Assembly: GCA_001485605.1 (NCBI GenBank)
Contig: FAON01000014.1
Coordinates: forward strand, 59,483-123,482
Direction of reading: 5' to 3'
Length of the DNA stretch: 64,000 nt
Origin: Candidatus Kryptobacter tengchongensis
Lineage (GTDB): Bacteria; Bacteroidota; Ignavibacteria; Kryptoniales; Kryptoniaceae
Position 1 is the stretch's first letter. The number at the start of each line of letters is the position of its first letter. The position numbers were made by a program, and so were the translations under genes. Below, in pieces: positions 28,430-42,256 of the stretch. Under the pieces are notes generated by a model. That model had not been told where the DNA came from and did no database searches. It saw only the letters and a list, made by a program, of their open reading frames with translations.

Positions 28430-30262
28430 ATGCGATTTTTAATTTTGTCCTTTCTGCTTTTTTTCTTTTCCTGTTATTCTTCAAAATATACTTCCAGCCC
28501 AAGGAAAATGCTTGAATTAAATGGTGAGTGGCTCTTTAAGGTTGACCCTGAAGATGTGGGACTTTCACAACTGTGGTATTCCGCAAATTTTGACAGGACT
28601 GATTGGGTGAGTGTAGAAGTTCCAGGGTTCTGGGAGAGATATTCAAACTTTTCAAAGCATGACGGAATTGCCTGGTATTATAAAAGTTTTGAGATGCCTA
28701 AAATTGACAAAAGAAAAAAATATGCAATTTTCTTCGGGGGTGTTGATGATGATTGTGGTGTTTGGTTAAATGGTGAGTTCGTTGGCGAACATCGTGGCTA
28801 TAGCGACGAATTTTATTTTGATGTGACGAAATTTTTAAAACCAGGGGAAAACGAACTTGTCGTAATGGTTATTGATCACGGTGGACCTGGTGGCATTTAT
28901 AAGCCAGTCGCAATAGTTGAATATTCAGAAATCTCTGATCTTTTAAAGGGTGAGTTTTATTATAAGAAAGCAAGAAAAAGTGAAGAATGGGTCAAAGATG
29001 CCGTAATTTACGAAGTTTTTCCAAGAGCTTTTTCCGAAAAAGGGACATTTAAAGAAGTAGAGCGGGAAATTCCACGACTTAAAGAACTTGGTATAAATGT
29101 GATCTGGCTAATGCCAATTCATCCAATTGGTGAGGTTAAGAGAAAAGGAACTTTGGGAAGTCCATACTCCGTGAAGGATTATTTCAAAGTTAACCCCGAA
29201 TATGGAACGGAAGAAGATCTTAAGTCCTTGGTCAAAACTGCCCATGAAAACGGGATAAAAGTTATAATTGACCTTGTGATAAACCATACTGCATGGGATA
29301 ACGATCTGATCAGGGAGCATCCAGAGTGGTATGTTAAAAACGATAAAGGTGAGATAATTTCCCCAAATTCCGACTGGGTAGATGTTGCTGATTTGAATTA
29401 TGATGTTCAGGAGTTGAGACGATATATGATTGAGGTTATGAGATATTGGGTGCGTGAGTTTGATATTGATGGTTACAGATGTGATGTTGCGGAGCTTGTG
29501 CCTACTGATTTTTGGAACGAGGCAAGAAAGGAGCTTGATAAAATTAAACCAGTGATGATGCTTGCCGAGGGAAGCTTACCAGAACAACATCTTGAGGCAT
29601 TTGACTTGACATATAGCTGGAATGTTTACGATGCGCTTGCAAGGATAATAAGAAAGGGTCATCTTCCTTCTGTCCTTGACAATGTTCTTGAGGGTGAAAA
29701 ATACAAATTTCCAAGAGGTTCGTTGAGGTTGCGTTTTAACGAGAATCATGATAAGCCAAGAGCTGTAAAATTTTTCGGTGAAGATGGGGCGCTTGTTTCA
29801 GCGCTCATTGTCAATACAATCCCTGGCGTCCCGCTCATCTACAACGGGCAGGAGTATGGGGATACGACAAATCTTTCGCTTTTTGAAAAACAAGTGATGT
29901 CAAGGGACAACTCCGAAAGGGGGCGAAAATTTTATTCATTTTACAAAAAACTGTTTAATTTCAGAAAGAAATCACTTGCTTTGAGAAGAGGTGAAATGAT
30001 AAAGGTAAAAACATCAAACGATGACAAGGTTTATGCTTTCTGGAGGAAATATAAAGACGAAACAGTTCTTGTCGTGGCAAATTTTTCAACATGGGGGGTA
30101 ACAACAAAATTACAAGTTGATGAAATCTTGAGGAAAAAGGTCAAAAATGGAAAAGTTAAGTTTTACGATGTTTTTGAGGAGAAGACTGAGGAAGTTAAAC
30201 TTGAAGAGTTTGTCAATTTTAAGCTTGAGCCCTTTGGTTTTAAACTTATCTTAATTTTTTAA
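28430..30262 (+). CDS. Surface GH13 (alpha-amylase family) lipoprotein with GH2-type sugar-binding domain
   Basis: This 610-residue lipoprotein has FFFSC with Cys15 lipidated. Residues 25-165 resemble the jelly-roll sugar-binding domain of GH2 enzymes (GEWLFKVDPEDVG, VPGFWERY, VWLNGEFVGEHRGYSDEF). The GH13 barrel follows with all four regions: DLVINHT, GYRCDVAE with nucleophile Asp352, MLAEGS with acid/base Glu380, and ENHD with His440-Asp441. A C-terminal beta domain ends it. It should cleave alpha-glucans at the cell surface. The GH2-type N-terminal domain on a GH13 enzyme is unusual. Confidence 0.88.
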   Translation: MRFLILSFLLFFFSCYSSKYTSSPRKMLELNGEWLFKVDPEDVGLSQLWYSANFDRTDWVSVEVPGFWERYSNFSKHDGIAWYYKSFEMPKIDKRKKYAIFFGGVDDDCGVWLNGEFVGEHRGYSDEFYFDVTKFLKPGENELVVMVIDHGGPGGIYKPVAIVEYSEISDLLKGEFYYKKARKSEEWVKDAVIYEVFPRAFSEKGTFKEVEREIPRLKELGINVIWLMPIHPIGEVKRKGTLGSPYSVKDYFKVNPEYGTEEDLKSLVKTAHENGIKVIIDLVINHTAWDNDLIREHPEWYVKNDKGEIISPNSDWVDVADLNYDVQELRRYMIEVMRYWVREFDIDGYRCDVAELVPTDFWNEARKELDKIKPVMMLAEGSLPEQHLEAFDLTYSWNVYDALARIIRKGHLPSVLDNVLEGEKYKFPRGSLRLRFNENHDKPRAVKFFGEDGALVSALIVNTIPGVPLIYNGQEYGDTTNLSLFEKQVMSRDNSERGRKFYSFYKKLFNFRKKSLALRRGEMIKVKTSNDDKVYAFWRKYKDETVLVVANFSTWGVTTKLQVDEILRKKVKNGKVKFYDVFEEKTEEVKLEEFVNFKLEPFGFKLILIF

Positions 30263-30283
30263 AACAAAAATAAATACGGCAAG

Positions 30284-30683
30284 ATGAAATCTTACACGGA
30301 ATATCTAACTTTTAACACCAAAAACAAGCGTGAGATAATTAATATCACTGATAAAGTAAATGAGGCTTTGAAGAAAAGCGGTATAAAAGAGGGCTTTTGC
30401 CTTGTTTCCGCTATGCATGTGACAGCTGGAGTGTTTGTCAATGATGATGAAGATGGTCTAATTGAAGATCTAAATGAATGGCTTGAAAAACTTGCGCCAT
30501 TTAATCCTAACTATAAGCATCATAGAACGGGTGAAACAAACGCAGATGCTCACCTTAAAAGCTTGCTCATCCATCATGAGGTGATAATTCCCGTGACAGA
30601 TGGACGACTTGATTTCGGACCCTGGCAACAGGTTTTTTATGCTGAATTTGACGGTCAAAGGAGAAAAAGAGTTATAATCAAAA

Positions 30684-30697
<14 letters not shown>
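30284..30697 (+). CDS. YjbQ/UPF0047-family protein
   Basis: The 137-residue protein has the UPF0047 pattern: [17 protein letters not shown], then [19 protein letters not shown], then [23 protein letters not shown]. The conserved His and acidic residues form a metal site. E. coli YjbQ complements thiamine-phosphate synthase weakly, but the native role of the family is not settled. Its end overlaps the end of the convergent glnE-like gene by 14 bp. Confidence 0.88.
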
Positions 30698-36091
<5,394 letters not shown>

Positions 36092-36100
36092 GATTTAACT

Positions 36101-36430
36101 TTATTCTTTATCTTCCGTTGAATTCTCTTCTGAATGTTTTTCAACAGAGATCACCTTCGGGACTTTAAAGAAGAAATCCGTTCTTGATGGAGCATTTTTT
36201 AGTATTTCTTCACGATGATAACTTTCTTTTACAACATCTTCACGAAAAACATTTTTCAAATCAATAACATGATAAAGGGGTTCAACATTTGTTGTGTCAA
36301 GTTCGTTAAGTTTATCCATGTATTCAAGGATTCTGTTAAACTGTTCCGTGAATTTTTCCTTTTCCTCTTCTTTGAATTCAAGTCGTGCAAGATTTGCGAT
36401 ATATTCAACATCTTTGATCGTTACGGGCAT
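36101..36430 (-). CDS. gatC: Asp-tRNA(Asn)/Glu-tRNA(Gln) amidotransferase subunit C
   Basis: The 109-residue protein has GatC features: VTIKDVEYIANLARLEFKEEE at the start, then LDTTNVEPLYHVIDLKNVFRED and LKNAPSRTDFFFKVPKV. GatC clamps GatA and GatB in the complex that converts Glu-tRNA(Gln) or Asp-tRNA(Asn) to the amide form. gatA and gatB are not adjacent. It lies between plsC (5 bp) and kdsB (9 bp). Confidence 0.93.
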   Translation of the reverse strand: MPVTIKDVEYIANLARLEFKEEEKEKFTEQFNRILEYMDKLNELDTTNVEPLYHVIDLKNVFREDVVKESYHREEILKNAPSRTDFFFKVPKVISVEKHSEENSTEDKE

Positions 36431-36435
36431 ATTTT

Positions 36436-37170
36436 TTATTCGGTTTTTGTTTTTTCAAGGTTTTGTTTAATTATATTTCGTGTTAATTCCATAAGCTTTG
36501 TCTCTCCGTCCCGACCTGAGAAGTCATCAACAAGAATGGGTTTGTCAATCAAAATTTCAATTGTTCCAGGGCTTACCTCAAGTTTATGTTTTCTCATGAT
36601 TTTATAGCTGTTTAGGATTGTAACTGGGACGATGGGTGTATTTGATTTAATAGCGAGCATGAATCCACCACGCTTAAAGGGTAAGAGTTCCCCGTTAAAA
36701 CTTCTTGTGCCTTCAGCAAATACAAGAACTGATACACCGCTTTTGATTTTTTCAATTGCTTTTTGAACGCTTTTCATCGCCCTTTTCGGATTTCTTCTAT
36801 CAATTAATATATAACCACCGTATTTTAGAAGCCATCCCCACAATGGTATTCTGCCAAGTTCCTGTTTTGCAAGGAAACGGATTTGGTCTGGAATTCCGCA
36901 AATAAGCGCGGGGATATCCATAGCGCTTGCGTGATTGGAAATGTAAATATAATTTCTCCCGTTTGAGATGTTCTCAAGACCTTTGACTTTTATCTTGATA
37001 TTGAAAATGAAAAGAACGATTTTTGACCAGATTTTTGCCATGAAGTGATAGATTTTTCCTTTATAGTTGAAAGGTAAAAGCAGGGCAGTGATTATGGCCA
37101 TCGGAATGGTGATTAAAATAATAATTCCAGCTTTTAACCAGAAGAGAATTTTCTTCATTATCAAACACAT
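36436..37170 (-). CDS. plsC: 1-acyl-sn-glycerol-3-phosphate acyltransferase
   Basis: The 244-residue membrane-anchored protein has the NHxxxxD catalytic motif (His80 and Asp85 in ISNHASAMDIP) and the FAEGTRSFNG acyltransferase block, after an N-terminal hydrophobic helix. It transfers an acyl chain to lysophosphatidic acid in phospholipid synthesis. Neither the ATG at 37170 nor the one at 37158 (MKKILFW) has a clear ribosome-binding site; the second is equally possible. It is the first gene of the five-gene unit ending with glnE, and a promoter lies just upstream. Confidence 0.9.
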   Translation of the reverse strand: MCLIMKKILFWLKAGIIILITIPMAIITALLLPFNYKGKIYHFMAKIWSKIVLFIFNIKIKVKGLENISNGRNYIYISNHASAMDIPALICGIPDQIRFLAKQELGRIPLWGWLLKYGGYILIDRRNPKRAMKSVQKAIEKIKSGVSVLVFAEGTRSFNGELLPFKRGGFMLAIKSNTPIVPVTILNSYKIMRKHKLEVSPGTIEILIDKPILVDDFSGRDGETKLMELTRNIIKQNLEKTKTE

Positions 37171-37190
37171 ATTGTGGTTGGTTTTTTACA

Positions 37191-37219
37191 ATGATAATCA
37201 AAAAGGATGAGAAAATCAA
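37191..37219 (-). promoter_or_regulatory. Sigma70-like promoter of plsC-gatC-kdsB-pyrG-glnE
   Basis: On the minus strand: TTGATT (37214-37219), 17-bp spacer, TATCAT (37191-37196), 20 bp before the plsC ATG. It lies in the 180-bp divergent gap shared with hrcA. Confidence 0.6.
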
Positions 37220-37241
37220 GTTGTGAAGTCATGGCGTATAT

Positions 37242-37270
37242 TTGAAAAACTGCTTATTTTTTTGTATTTT
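37242..37270 (+). promoter_or_regulatory. Sigma70-like promoter of hrcA-grpE-dnaJ
   Basis: TTGAAA (37242-37247), 17-bp spacer, TATTTT (37265-37270), about 80 bp before hrcA. I looked for a CIRCE operator (TTAGCACTC-N9-GAGTGCTAA) here and saw none, so the usual HrcA autoregulation site is absent or highly diverged. Confidence 0.5.
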
Positions 37271-37350
37271 TTAATGCAAAAATTAAACTCGTCATTTGAG
37301 AAATTTACAAAATTTAAAAGCTGTTTTCAGATACCTGGAGGTGAATTTAT

Positions 37351-38397
37351 ATGAGCAGAGAGCTGACACCTCGGGAAAAGATGATATTAAACTGCATAGT
37401 TCAGGAATTTATAATGACCGCAACACCAGTGGGCTCAAGATACCTTGTGAAGAAATATAATCTTAACATTAGCCCTGCGACGGTTAGAAATGTAATGGCT
37501 GATCTTGAGGATCTTGGCTATTTATGGCATCCGCACGCATCTGCTGGGAGAATACCAACTGATAAAGGATACAGATTCTATGTTGATAACCTCCTTGAGG
37601 TAAAAGATTTAAGCCCGGATGAGAAGGAAGTGATCAAAAATGTTGTAAAGGATAAAAGCGAGCTTGAGGAAATTTTGAGACATATCTCAAAGCTAATTGG
37701 AAAAATATCAAAGCAGTTAAGCATTGCGTCAACCCCGCAGATAAATGATGCCATTTTAACAAAGCTTGACATTGTCAGCATATCAGAGACGAGATTACTT
37801 GTTGTTATAACATTACAATCCGGGCTTGTCAGAACAATAATTCTTGAGGTTTCAAGTGAAGTATCAAGGGATAAACTTGACTTTGTCAAAACTATTTTGA
37901 ATGAGCGTCTCTCTGGCTTAACATTAAAACAGGTAAGGGAAACATTTGTTGAAAGAGTTCGGGATGTTGAGCAGGATTACAGAGGAATCATTAATGTTTT
38001 TATTCGCTCAGCGGAGAAGTTATTTTACGATTTTTATGATATTGATAAAATTCATATTGGTGGTGTTCCAGATATACTTGAACATCCAGAGTTCAGCGAC
38101 CCTGAGAAAGTCCGTGATATAATGGAGCTTGTTGAGAATGAGGATAAGATAATTCAAATTTTTCAGGTTTTGAAAATGCAGTCAGGGGGAAAATTTTACA
38201 CGGATAAAGTTGTTGTTTCAATTGGTGAGGAAAACATGGAAGATAGGTTGAAAGATTATACCTTAATAGCTTCTGAATATAAAGCTGGTGGTGTCTCGGG
38301 TGTAATTGGTTTGATTGGTCCGAAAAGGATGAATTATAGTAGAATGATCTCACTTGTAAATTATACTCGTGATGTTCTTTCTGAGGTTTTGCATTAA
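37351..38397 (+). CDS. hrcA: Heat-inducible transcription repressor HrcA
   Basis: The 348-residue protein has the N-terminal winged helix (LTPREKMILNCIVQEFIMTATPVGSRYL, with SPATVRNVMADLEDLGYLWHPHASAGRIPT), then the GAF-like and dimerisation regions (VSIGEEN...). HrcA represses chaperone genes by binding CIRCE and is kept folded by GroEL. GGAGG (37336-37340) with good spacing marks the start. It heads hrcA-grpE-dnaJ. Confidence 0.95.
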   Translation: MSRELTPREKMILNCIVQEFIMTATPVGSRYLVKKYNLNISPATVRNVMADLEDLGYLWHPHASAGRIPTDKGYRFYVDNLLEVKDLSPDEKEVIKNVVKDKSELEEILRHISKLIGKISKQLSIASTPQINDAILTKLDIVSISETRLLVVITLQSGLVRTIILEVSSEVSRDKLDFVKTILNERLSGLTLKQVRETFVERVRDVEQDYRGIINVFIRSAEKLFYDFYDIDKIHIGGVPDILEHPEFSDPEKVRDIMELVENEDKIIQIFQVLKMQSGGKFYTDKVVVSIGEENMEDRLKDYTLIASEYKAGGVSGVIGLIGPKRMNYSRMISLVNYTRDVLSEVLH

Positions 38398-38428
38398 CTT
38401 TTTATAAAAACAAAAATTTTATACGAAG

Positions 38429-39094
38429 ATGATAAAGGATGAAAATGCTAAACCCATAAATGCTGAAAACGAGGAACAGAAAACGCTTGAACAATCAATC
38501 CCTGAACAGAAATCTGAAGAAAACTTGGGAGAACAACTTACTGAAGAAGCCATAGATGAATTAAGTGCACTTAAAATTGAGAATGAAAATTTAAAGAAGG
38601 AGCTTAATGAATATAAAGATAGGCTATTGAGGAGGGTAGCTGAATTTGAGAATTACAAGAAACGGCTTGAAGCTGATTTTGCAAATGCTGTTAAATATGC
38701 CAATGAAAAACTTTTGCTTGAAATTTTGCAAGTTGTTGATGACCTTGAGCGCTCGCTTGCAAGCGGAAAGGAGAGACCTGATTTTGAGTCGTTTTATCAG
38801 GGAGTTAAGATGATTTATACAAAGCTGATGAAAATTCTTGAAACGCATGGTGTTAAGCCATTTGAGTCAGTTGGAAAGCCATTTGATGTGTATTATCATG
38901 AAGCTTTGTTAAGAATTCCACGAAATGATGTTCCACCTGATACGGTGATTGATGAAGTTGAGCGGGGTTATATGTATTACGATAAAGTTCTGCGTCATGC
39001 AAAGGTTATAGTTTCAAGCTCTGTTGAAAATCAGAAAGAGGAAAAGAAGAACGATTTAAAAGTTGATTTCAGCGATGATCACAGAGAAAGTTAA
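38429..39094 (+). CDS. grpE: Nucleotide exchange factor GrpE
   Basis: The 221-residue protein has an acidic, disordered N-terminus, a long coiled coil (about 45-100, with RRVAEFENYKKRLE), and the C-terminal four-helix/beta head (GVKMIYTKLMKILETHGVKPFE, DVYYHEALLR, VERGYMYYDKVLRHAKVIVS). GrpE releases ADP from DnaK and can act as a thermosensor. It is the second gene of the chaperone unit; dnaK is not in the window. Confidence 0.95.
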   Translation: MIKDENAKPINAENEEQKTLEQSIPEQKSEENLGEQLTEEAIDELSALKIENENLKKELNEYKDRLLRRVAEFENYKKRLEADFANAVKYANEKLLLEILQVVDDLERSLASGKERPDFESFYQGVKMIYTKLMKILETHGVKPFESVGKPFDVYYHEALLRIPRNDVPPDTVIDEVERGYMYYDKVLRHAKVIVSSSVENQKEEKKNDLKVDFSDDHRES

Positions 39095-39111
39095 ATTTTA
39101 ATTTACCATAA

Positions 39112-40233
39112 ATGCCGAAAAAAGATTATTACGAAATACTTGGGGTTTCCAGAGATGCAACCCTTGAGGAGATAAAGCGTGCTTATAGGAAACTTGCAAT
39201 GGAATATCATCCCGATAGAAATCCCGGGAACAAGGAAGCGGAGGAGAAATTTAAAGAGATAACAGAAGCATATCAAATTTTAAGCGACCCCGAGAAGCGG
39301 AAAAGATACGATATGTATGGTCATTCGGGGATAAGTGAAAGCGATTACATTCATTTCACAGATGTTCACGATATATTTGATGTTTTCAGAGATATTTTTG
39401 ATTCATTTGGTGGTGGATTTTTTGATGATTTCTTTGGCACTAGAACCCAAACCCGAAAAGCTCAAAGGGGTATACCTGGCTCGGATAGGAAGTTAAGGCT
39501 GAAGTTAACACTTGAGGAAATCGCAACGGGTATAAGGAAGAAGTTGAAAATCAAACATTTCAAGGTATGCGAAGCATGTGGAGGAACAGGCGCAAAATCA
39601 AGGAGCGGTTATACTGTATGCCCGGTTTGCAACGGGACAGGTGAGGTGAAACAAGTTCGGCGTTCATTCTTTGGACAGATGGTTACAATTACCACATGTT
39701 CAAATTGTGGCGGGGAAGGCAAAATTATAAAAGAACCTTGCAATGTTTGTGGCGGTGAGGGAAGAGTCTATGGGGAAAGTGTTGTTGATGTTGATATTCC
39801 AGCAGGTGTAAGAGAGGGAAATTATCTGACAATTCGTGGTTACGGAGATGCAGGGATAAGAGGTGGAGCACCTGGGGATTTGATAGTTGTGATTGAAGAA
39901 GAGCAACATCCGTTTTTTGTGAGAAAGGGGAATGACATTTATTATACACTTTTGATAAGTTTCCCTGAAGCAGTGCTTGGAACTGAAATTGATGTGCCAT
40001 ATATAAATGGAAGTTTAAAGGTTAAAATTGAACCTGGAACACCATCGGGTAAGGAGATAAGGTTCAGAGGTAAAGGATTGCCATCTGTTGATAAAAATTC
40101 AAAGGGGGATTTCGTTGTCAAAGTTGAAATTTGGGTGCCGGATAAAGTCACCGCAGTTGAAAAGGAATTATTGCAAAAACTTTTAAAAGAGGGGAAAAAT
40201 ATAAAACCTGATATTGCAAGGAAAGCAAATTAA
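39112..40233 (+). CDS. dnaJ: Co-chaperone DnaJ
   Basis: The 373-residue type I DnaJ has a J domain (residues 1-70) with the HPD motif in YHPDRNPG, a Gly/Phe-rich linker, and four CxxCxGxG repeats ([32 protein letters not shown]) making two zinc sites. The C-terminal substrate-binding sandwich follows. It delivers unfolded clients to DnaK and triggers ATP hydrolysis. It is the last gene of the unit. Confidence 0.97.
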   Translation: MPKKDYYEILGVSRDATLEEIKRAYRKLAMEYHPDRNPGNKEAEEKFKEITEAYQILSDPEKRKRYDMYGHSGISESDYIHFTDVHDIFDVFRDIFDSFGGGFFDDFFGTRTQTRKAQRGIPGSDRKLRLKLTLEEIATGIRKKLKIKHFKVCEACGGTGAKSRSGYTVCPVCNGTGEVKQVRRSFFGQMVTITTCSNCGGEGKIIKEPCNVCGGEGRVYGESVVDVDIPAGVREGNYLTIRGYGDAGIRGGAPGDLIVVIEEEQHPFFVRKGNDIYYTLLISFPEAVLGTEIDVPYINGSLKVKIEPGTPSGKEIRFRGKGLPSVDKNSKGDFVVKVEIWVPDKVTAVEKELLQKLLKEGKNIKPDIARKAN

Positions 40234-40265
40234 TTTGAATTTTTGAACGAGAACCTCTTTATCTC

Positions 40266-40294
40266 TTGACTTTGAATTTAAAGTTTGCTATATT
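40266..40294 (+). promoter_or_regulatory. Sigma70-like promoter of the small barrel gene
   Basis: TTGACT (40266-40271), 17-bp spacer, TATATT (40289-40294), 52 bp before the ATG at 40347, which also has a strong GGGAGG ribosome-binding site. This is one of the best-matching promoters in the window. Confidence 0.7.
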
Positions 40295-40346
40295 TAGGCT
40301 GAGGTAAAAAAATAAACAAATTAAAAAATAAAGGGAGGTTAAAAAC

Positions 40347-40853
40347 ATGCGTGGTCTTTTTTTATTTTTAGCTTTGGTGTTATTGTTAAGTAATGTTGCT
40401 TTGTCAAGGGAGCTTGGTGCTGGTCTGGCACTTGGATATCGCAGTGAAAAGCCAACGGTGGGCTTCGGTGGCAATGTTTATTATCGCTATGATGTTCCTG
40501 AGAGCTTCTTAAAGGTCAAAGGGTTTGCTGGGCAACTTTCAGTTGGATATGTAACTTTTCCTAAAGAAGATCAGTCTGATGAATATTCATTTGTTCCTGT
40601 TAAGTATGGTTTGAGCTATACTGCTTATTCACAAGATAAGGTAGAGCTTGGGGTTCTCGGCGATGTTGGTTTGGCTTTCGTTAGCAAACCAAAGAGCGAG
40701 ACAAAAATTACAGGTGGAGCTGGTGCTTTCGTTGCTTATGGTGCTGCGCCAAATGTAAAGGTCGTTGGAACCGTTAAATATTCAGCTGTTGTGAAAACAG
40801 TTCATTATTTAGGTGTTGAGGTTGGCGTGCTTTACACATTGCCGACTAAGTGA
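40347..40853 (+). CDS. Small outer-membrane beta-barrel protein, unknown function
   Basis: The 168-residue protein has a signal peptide (...NVALSRE) followed by alternating beta strands (GAGLALGYRSEKPTVGFGGN, QLSVGYVTF, KYGLSYTAYS, VGVLYTLPTK) typical of an eight-stranded barrel. No family is recognised. A strong promoter, a strong ribosome-binding site and an excellent terminator enclose it as a single-gene unit, suggesting high expression. Confidence 0.7.
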   Translation: MRGLFLFLALVLLLSNVALSRELGAGLALGYRSEKPTVGFGGNVYYRYDVPESFLKVKGFAGQLSVGYVTFPKEDQSDEYSFVPVKYGLSYTAYSQDKVELGVLGDVGLAFVSKPKSETKITGGAGAFVAYGAAPNVKVVGTVKYSAVVKTVHYLGVEVGVLYTLPTK

Positions 40854-40875
40854 GAATTTAGTTGGTAAGTTTTAG

Positions 40876-40909
40876 AGCCAGACCCTTACTTGGGTCTGGC
40901 TTTTTATTT
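40876..40909 (+). terminator. Intrinsic terminator after the small barrel gene
   Basis: A perfect 10-bp stem (AGCCAGACCC / GGGTCTGGCT, 40876-40901) with a 6-nt loop is followed by TTTTATTTT. The next gene on the same strand starts 36 nt after the stem, leaving no room for a promoter between. Confidence 0.92.
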
Positions 40910-40936
40910 TAAAAAATAAATCATGGGAGGAGAGGA

Positions 40937-42187
40937 ATGAAGAAAAGTTATATTAGTTTAGTTTTGATTATAGCATTTGGTTTTTTAATTAGTTTAATCT
41001 CAGGATGCGGTCAACCAACGGAGCAGGGGCAGATAAATTTAACAGAGCAAGAAAGAGGTCTTGCGCCGCTTATTAGATCAACTGAGGATGTGATTCCTGG
41101 TAAGTATATAGTTGTATTTAAAGATAATGTCCTCCCCAAAGGTGATTTCAAAAGTGTTGCGGAAGCGGTTAATAAAATTGCAACTGAAATTGCTTCTACA
41201 TATGCTTTGAATCTTGAGCATGTGTATCGCTATACAATCAAAGGATTTTCAGCTGAAATTCCTGAGGATAAACTTCTTGCGCTAAGAAATGATCCCAGAA
41301 TAGATTACATAGAGGAAGATGGGATTGTTTATGCGTTCGCTCAAACTTTACCGTGGGGGGTTGATAGAATTGATGCTGATGTAAGTTCTACCAAAGCCGG
41401 GGATGGAACTGGAAGTGTAACTGGAGTAAGGGTTTATATTATTGATACAGGAATACAGCTTAATCATCCTGATTTGAATGTTGTAGGTGGGGTTGATTTC
41501 ACTGGTAAAGGAACAGCAGATGATGGGAATGGTCACGGAACCCATGTTGCGGGGATAGTTGGAGCAAAAGACGATAATAACTATGTTGTTGGGGTTGCCC
41601 CAGGGGTTGAACTTTTTGCGGTTAAAGTTCTTGGAGATGATGGTTCTGGTTCGTTTTCAAATGTAATTTCTGGCGTTGATTTTGTAACGCAGCAAAAACT
41701 TAACAATCCAAGTCTCCCGATCGTTGCAAATATGAGTCTTGGGGCGAGAACTGGAACAACATATAATTCGCTTGATAACGCTGTTGTAAATTCAATCAAA
41801 GCTGGGGTCGTTTATACGATCGCAGCTGGTAATGACGGAGCAGATGCGAAAAATTACAGCCCTGCCCATGTCAAGGAGGCAATTACAGTGGGAGCTTACG
41901 ATGAGTCAAATAAGTTTGCGACATTTTCAAATTGGGGTTCCTTGCTTGATATAAATGCCCCGGGTGTAAGAATTTTATCAACTTACATTGGAAGTTCAAC
42001 CGCAACTTTAAGCGGAACATCAATGGCTGCACCGCATGTTGCAGGGGCAGCTGCACTTTACCTCTCAAGAAATCCAAGCGCAACTCCTCAGCAAGTTCGT
42101 GATAGATTAGTCGCAGATGGGAAAGCATGGGTAAGTGTTAATAAACCACGCACAACGAATTTATCGGTTTACGTTGGGAATTATTAA
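40937..42187 (+). CDS. Subtilisin-family (S8) serine protease, lipoprotein
   Basis: The 416-residue protein has a lipoprotein signal ending ISGC (Cys24). An inhibitor-I9-type propeptide occupies about 50-135 (GKYIVVFKD ... IDYIEEDGIVYAF). The mature S8 domain has catalytic Asp170 (YIIDTGIQLNHPD), His200 (GNGHGTHVAG) and Ser362 (LSGTSMAAPHVAG). It is a membrane-anchored extracytoplasmic protease activated by removal of the propeptide; the proteinase K-like layout suggests heat stability. The ribosome-binding site is very strong (GGGAGGAGAGG, 40924-40934). It begins right after a terminator, so read-through or an internal promoter is needed. Confidence 0.92.
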   Translation: MKKSYISLVLIIAFGFLISLISGCGQPTEQGQINLTEQERGLAPLIRSTEDVIPGKYIVVFKDNVLPKGDFKSVAEAVNKIATEIASTYALNLEHVYRYTIKGFSAEIPEDKLLALRNDPRIDYIEEDGIVYAFAQTLPWGVDRIDADVSSTKAGDGTGSVTGVRVYIIDTGIQLNHPDLNVVGGVDFTGKGTADDGNGHGTHVAGIVGAKDDNNYVVGVAPGVELFAVKVLGDDGSGSFSNVISGVDFVTQQKLNNPSLPIVANMSLGARTGTTYNSLDNAVVNSIKAGVVYTIAAGNDGADAKNYSPAHVKEAITVGAYDESNKFATFSNWGSLLDINAPGVRILSTYIGSSTATLSGTSMAAPHVAGAAALYLSRNPSATPQQVRDRLVADGKAWVSVNKPRTTNLSVYVGNY

Positions 42188-42195
42188 ATTTTAAT

Positions 42196-42233
42196 GGGTA
42201 ACCACCTCTTAGGTTGGTTACCCTCTTCTTTAA
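42196..42233 (+). terminator. Intrinsic terminator after the S8 protease gene
   Basis: A 9-bp perfect stem (GGGTAACCA / TGGTTACCC, 42196-42223) with an extra CCT/AGG inner pairing is followed by a pyrimidine-rich TCTTCTTT. It begins 8 bp after the protease stop and lies 33 nt before the next start. Confidence 0.75.
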
Positions 42234-42256
42234 AATTTGCCTTTAAAAGCAAATTT

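Noticed and set aside
37171..37350. CIRCE operator before hrcA
   Set aside because: I searched the gap for TTAGCACTC and its inverted partner and found no match, even with several mismatches allowed by eye.
42194..42256. Longer N-terminus of the LolC/E-type permease
   Set aside because: It would put the start codon in the terminator hairpin of the preceding gene; the family N-terminus begins at MLKLPLTTFIAWRYL.
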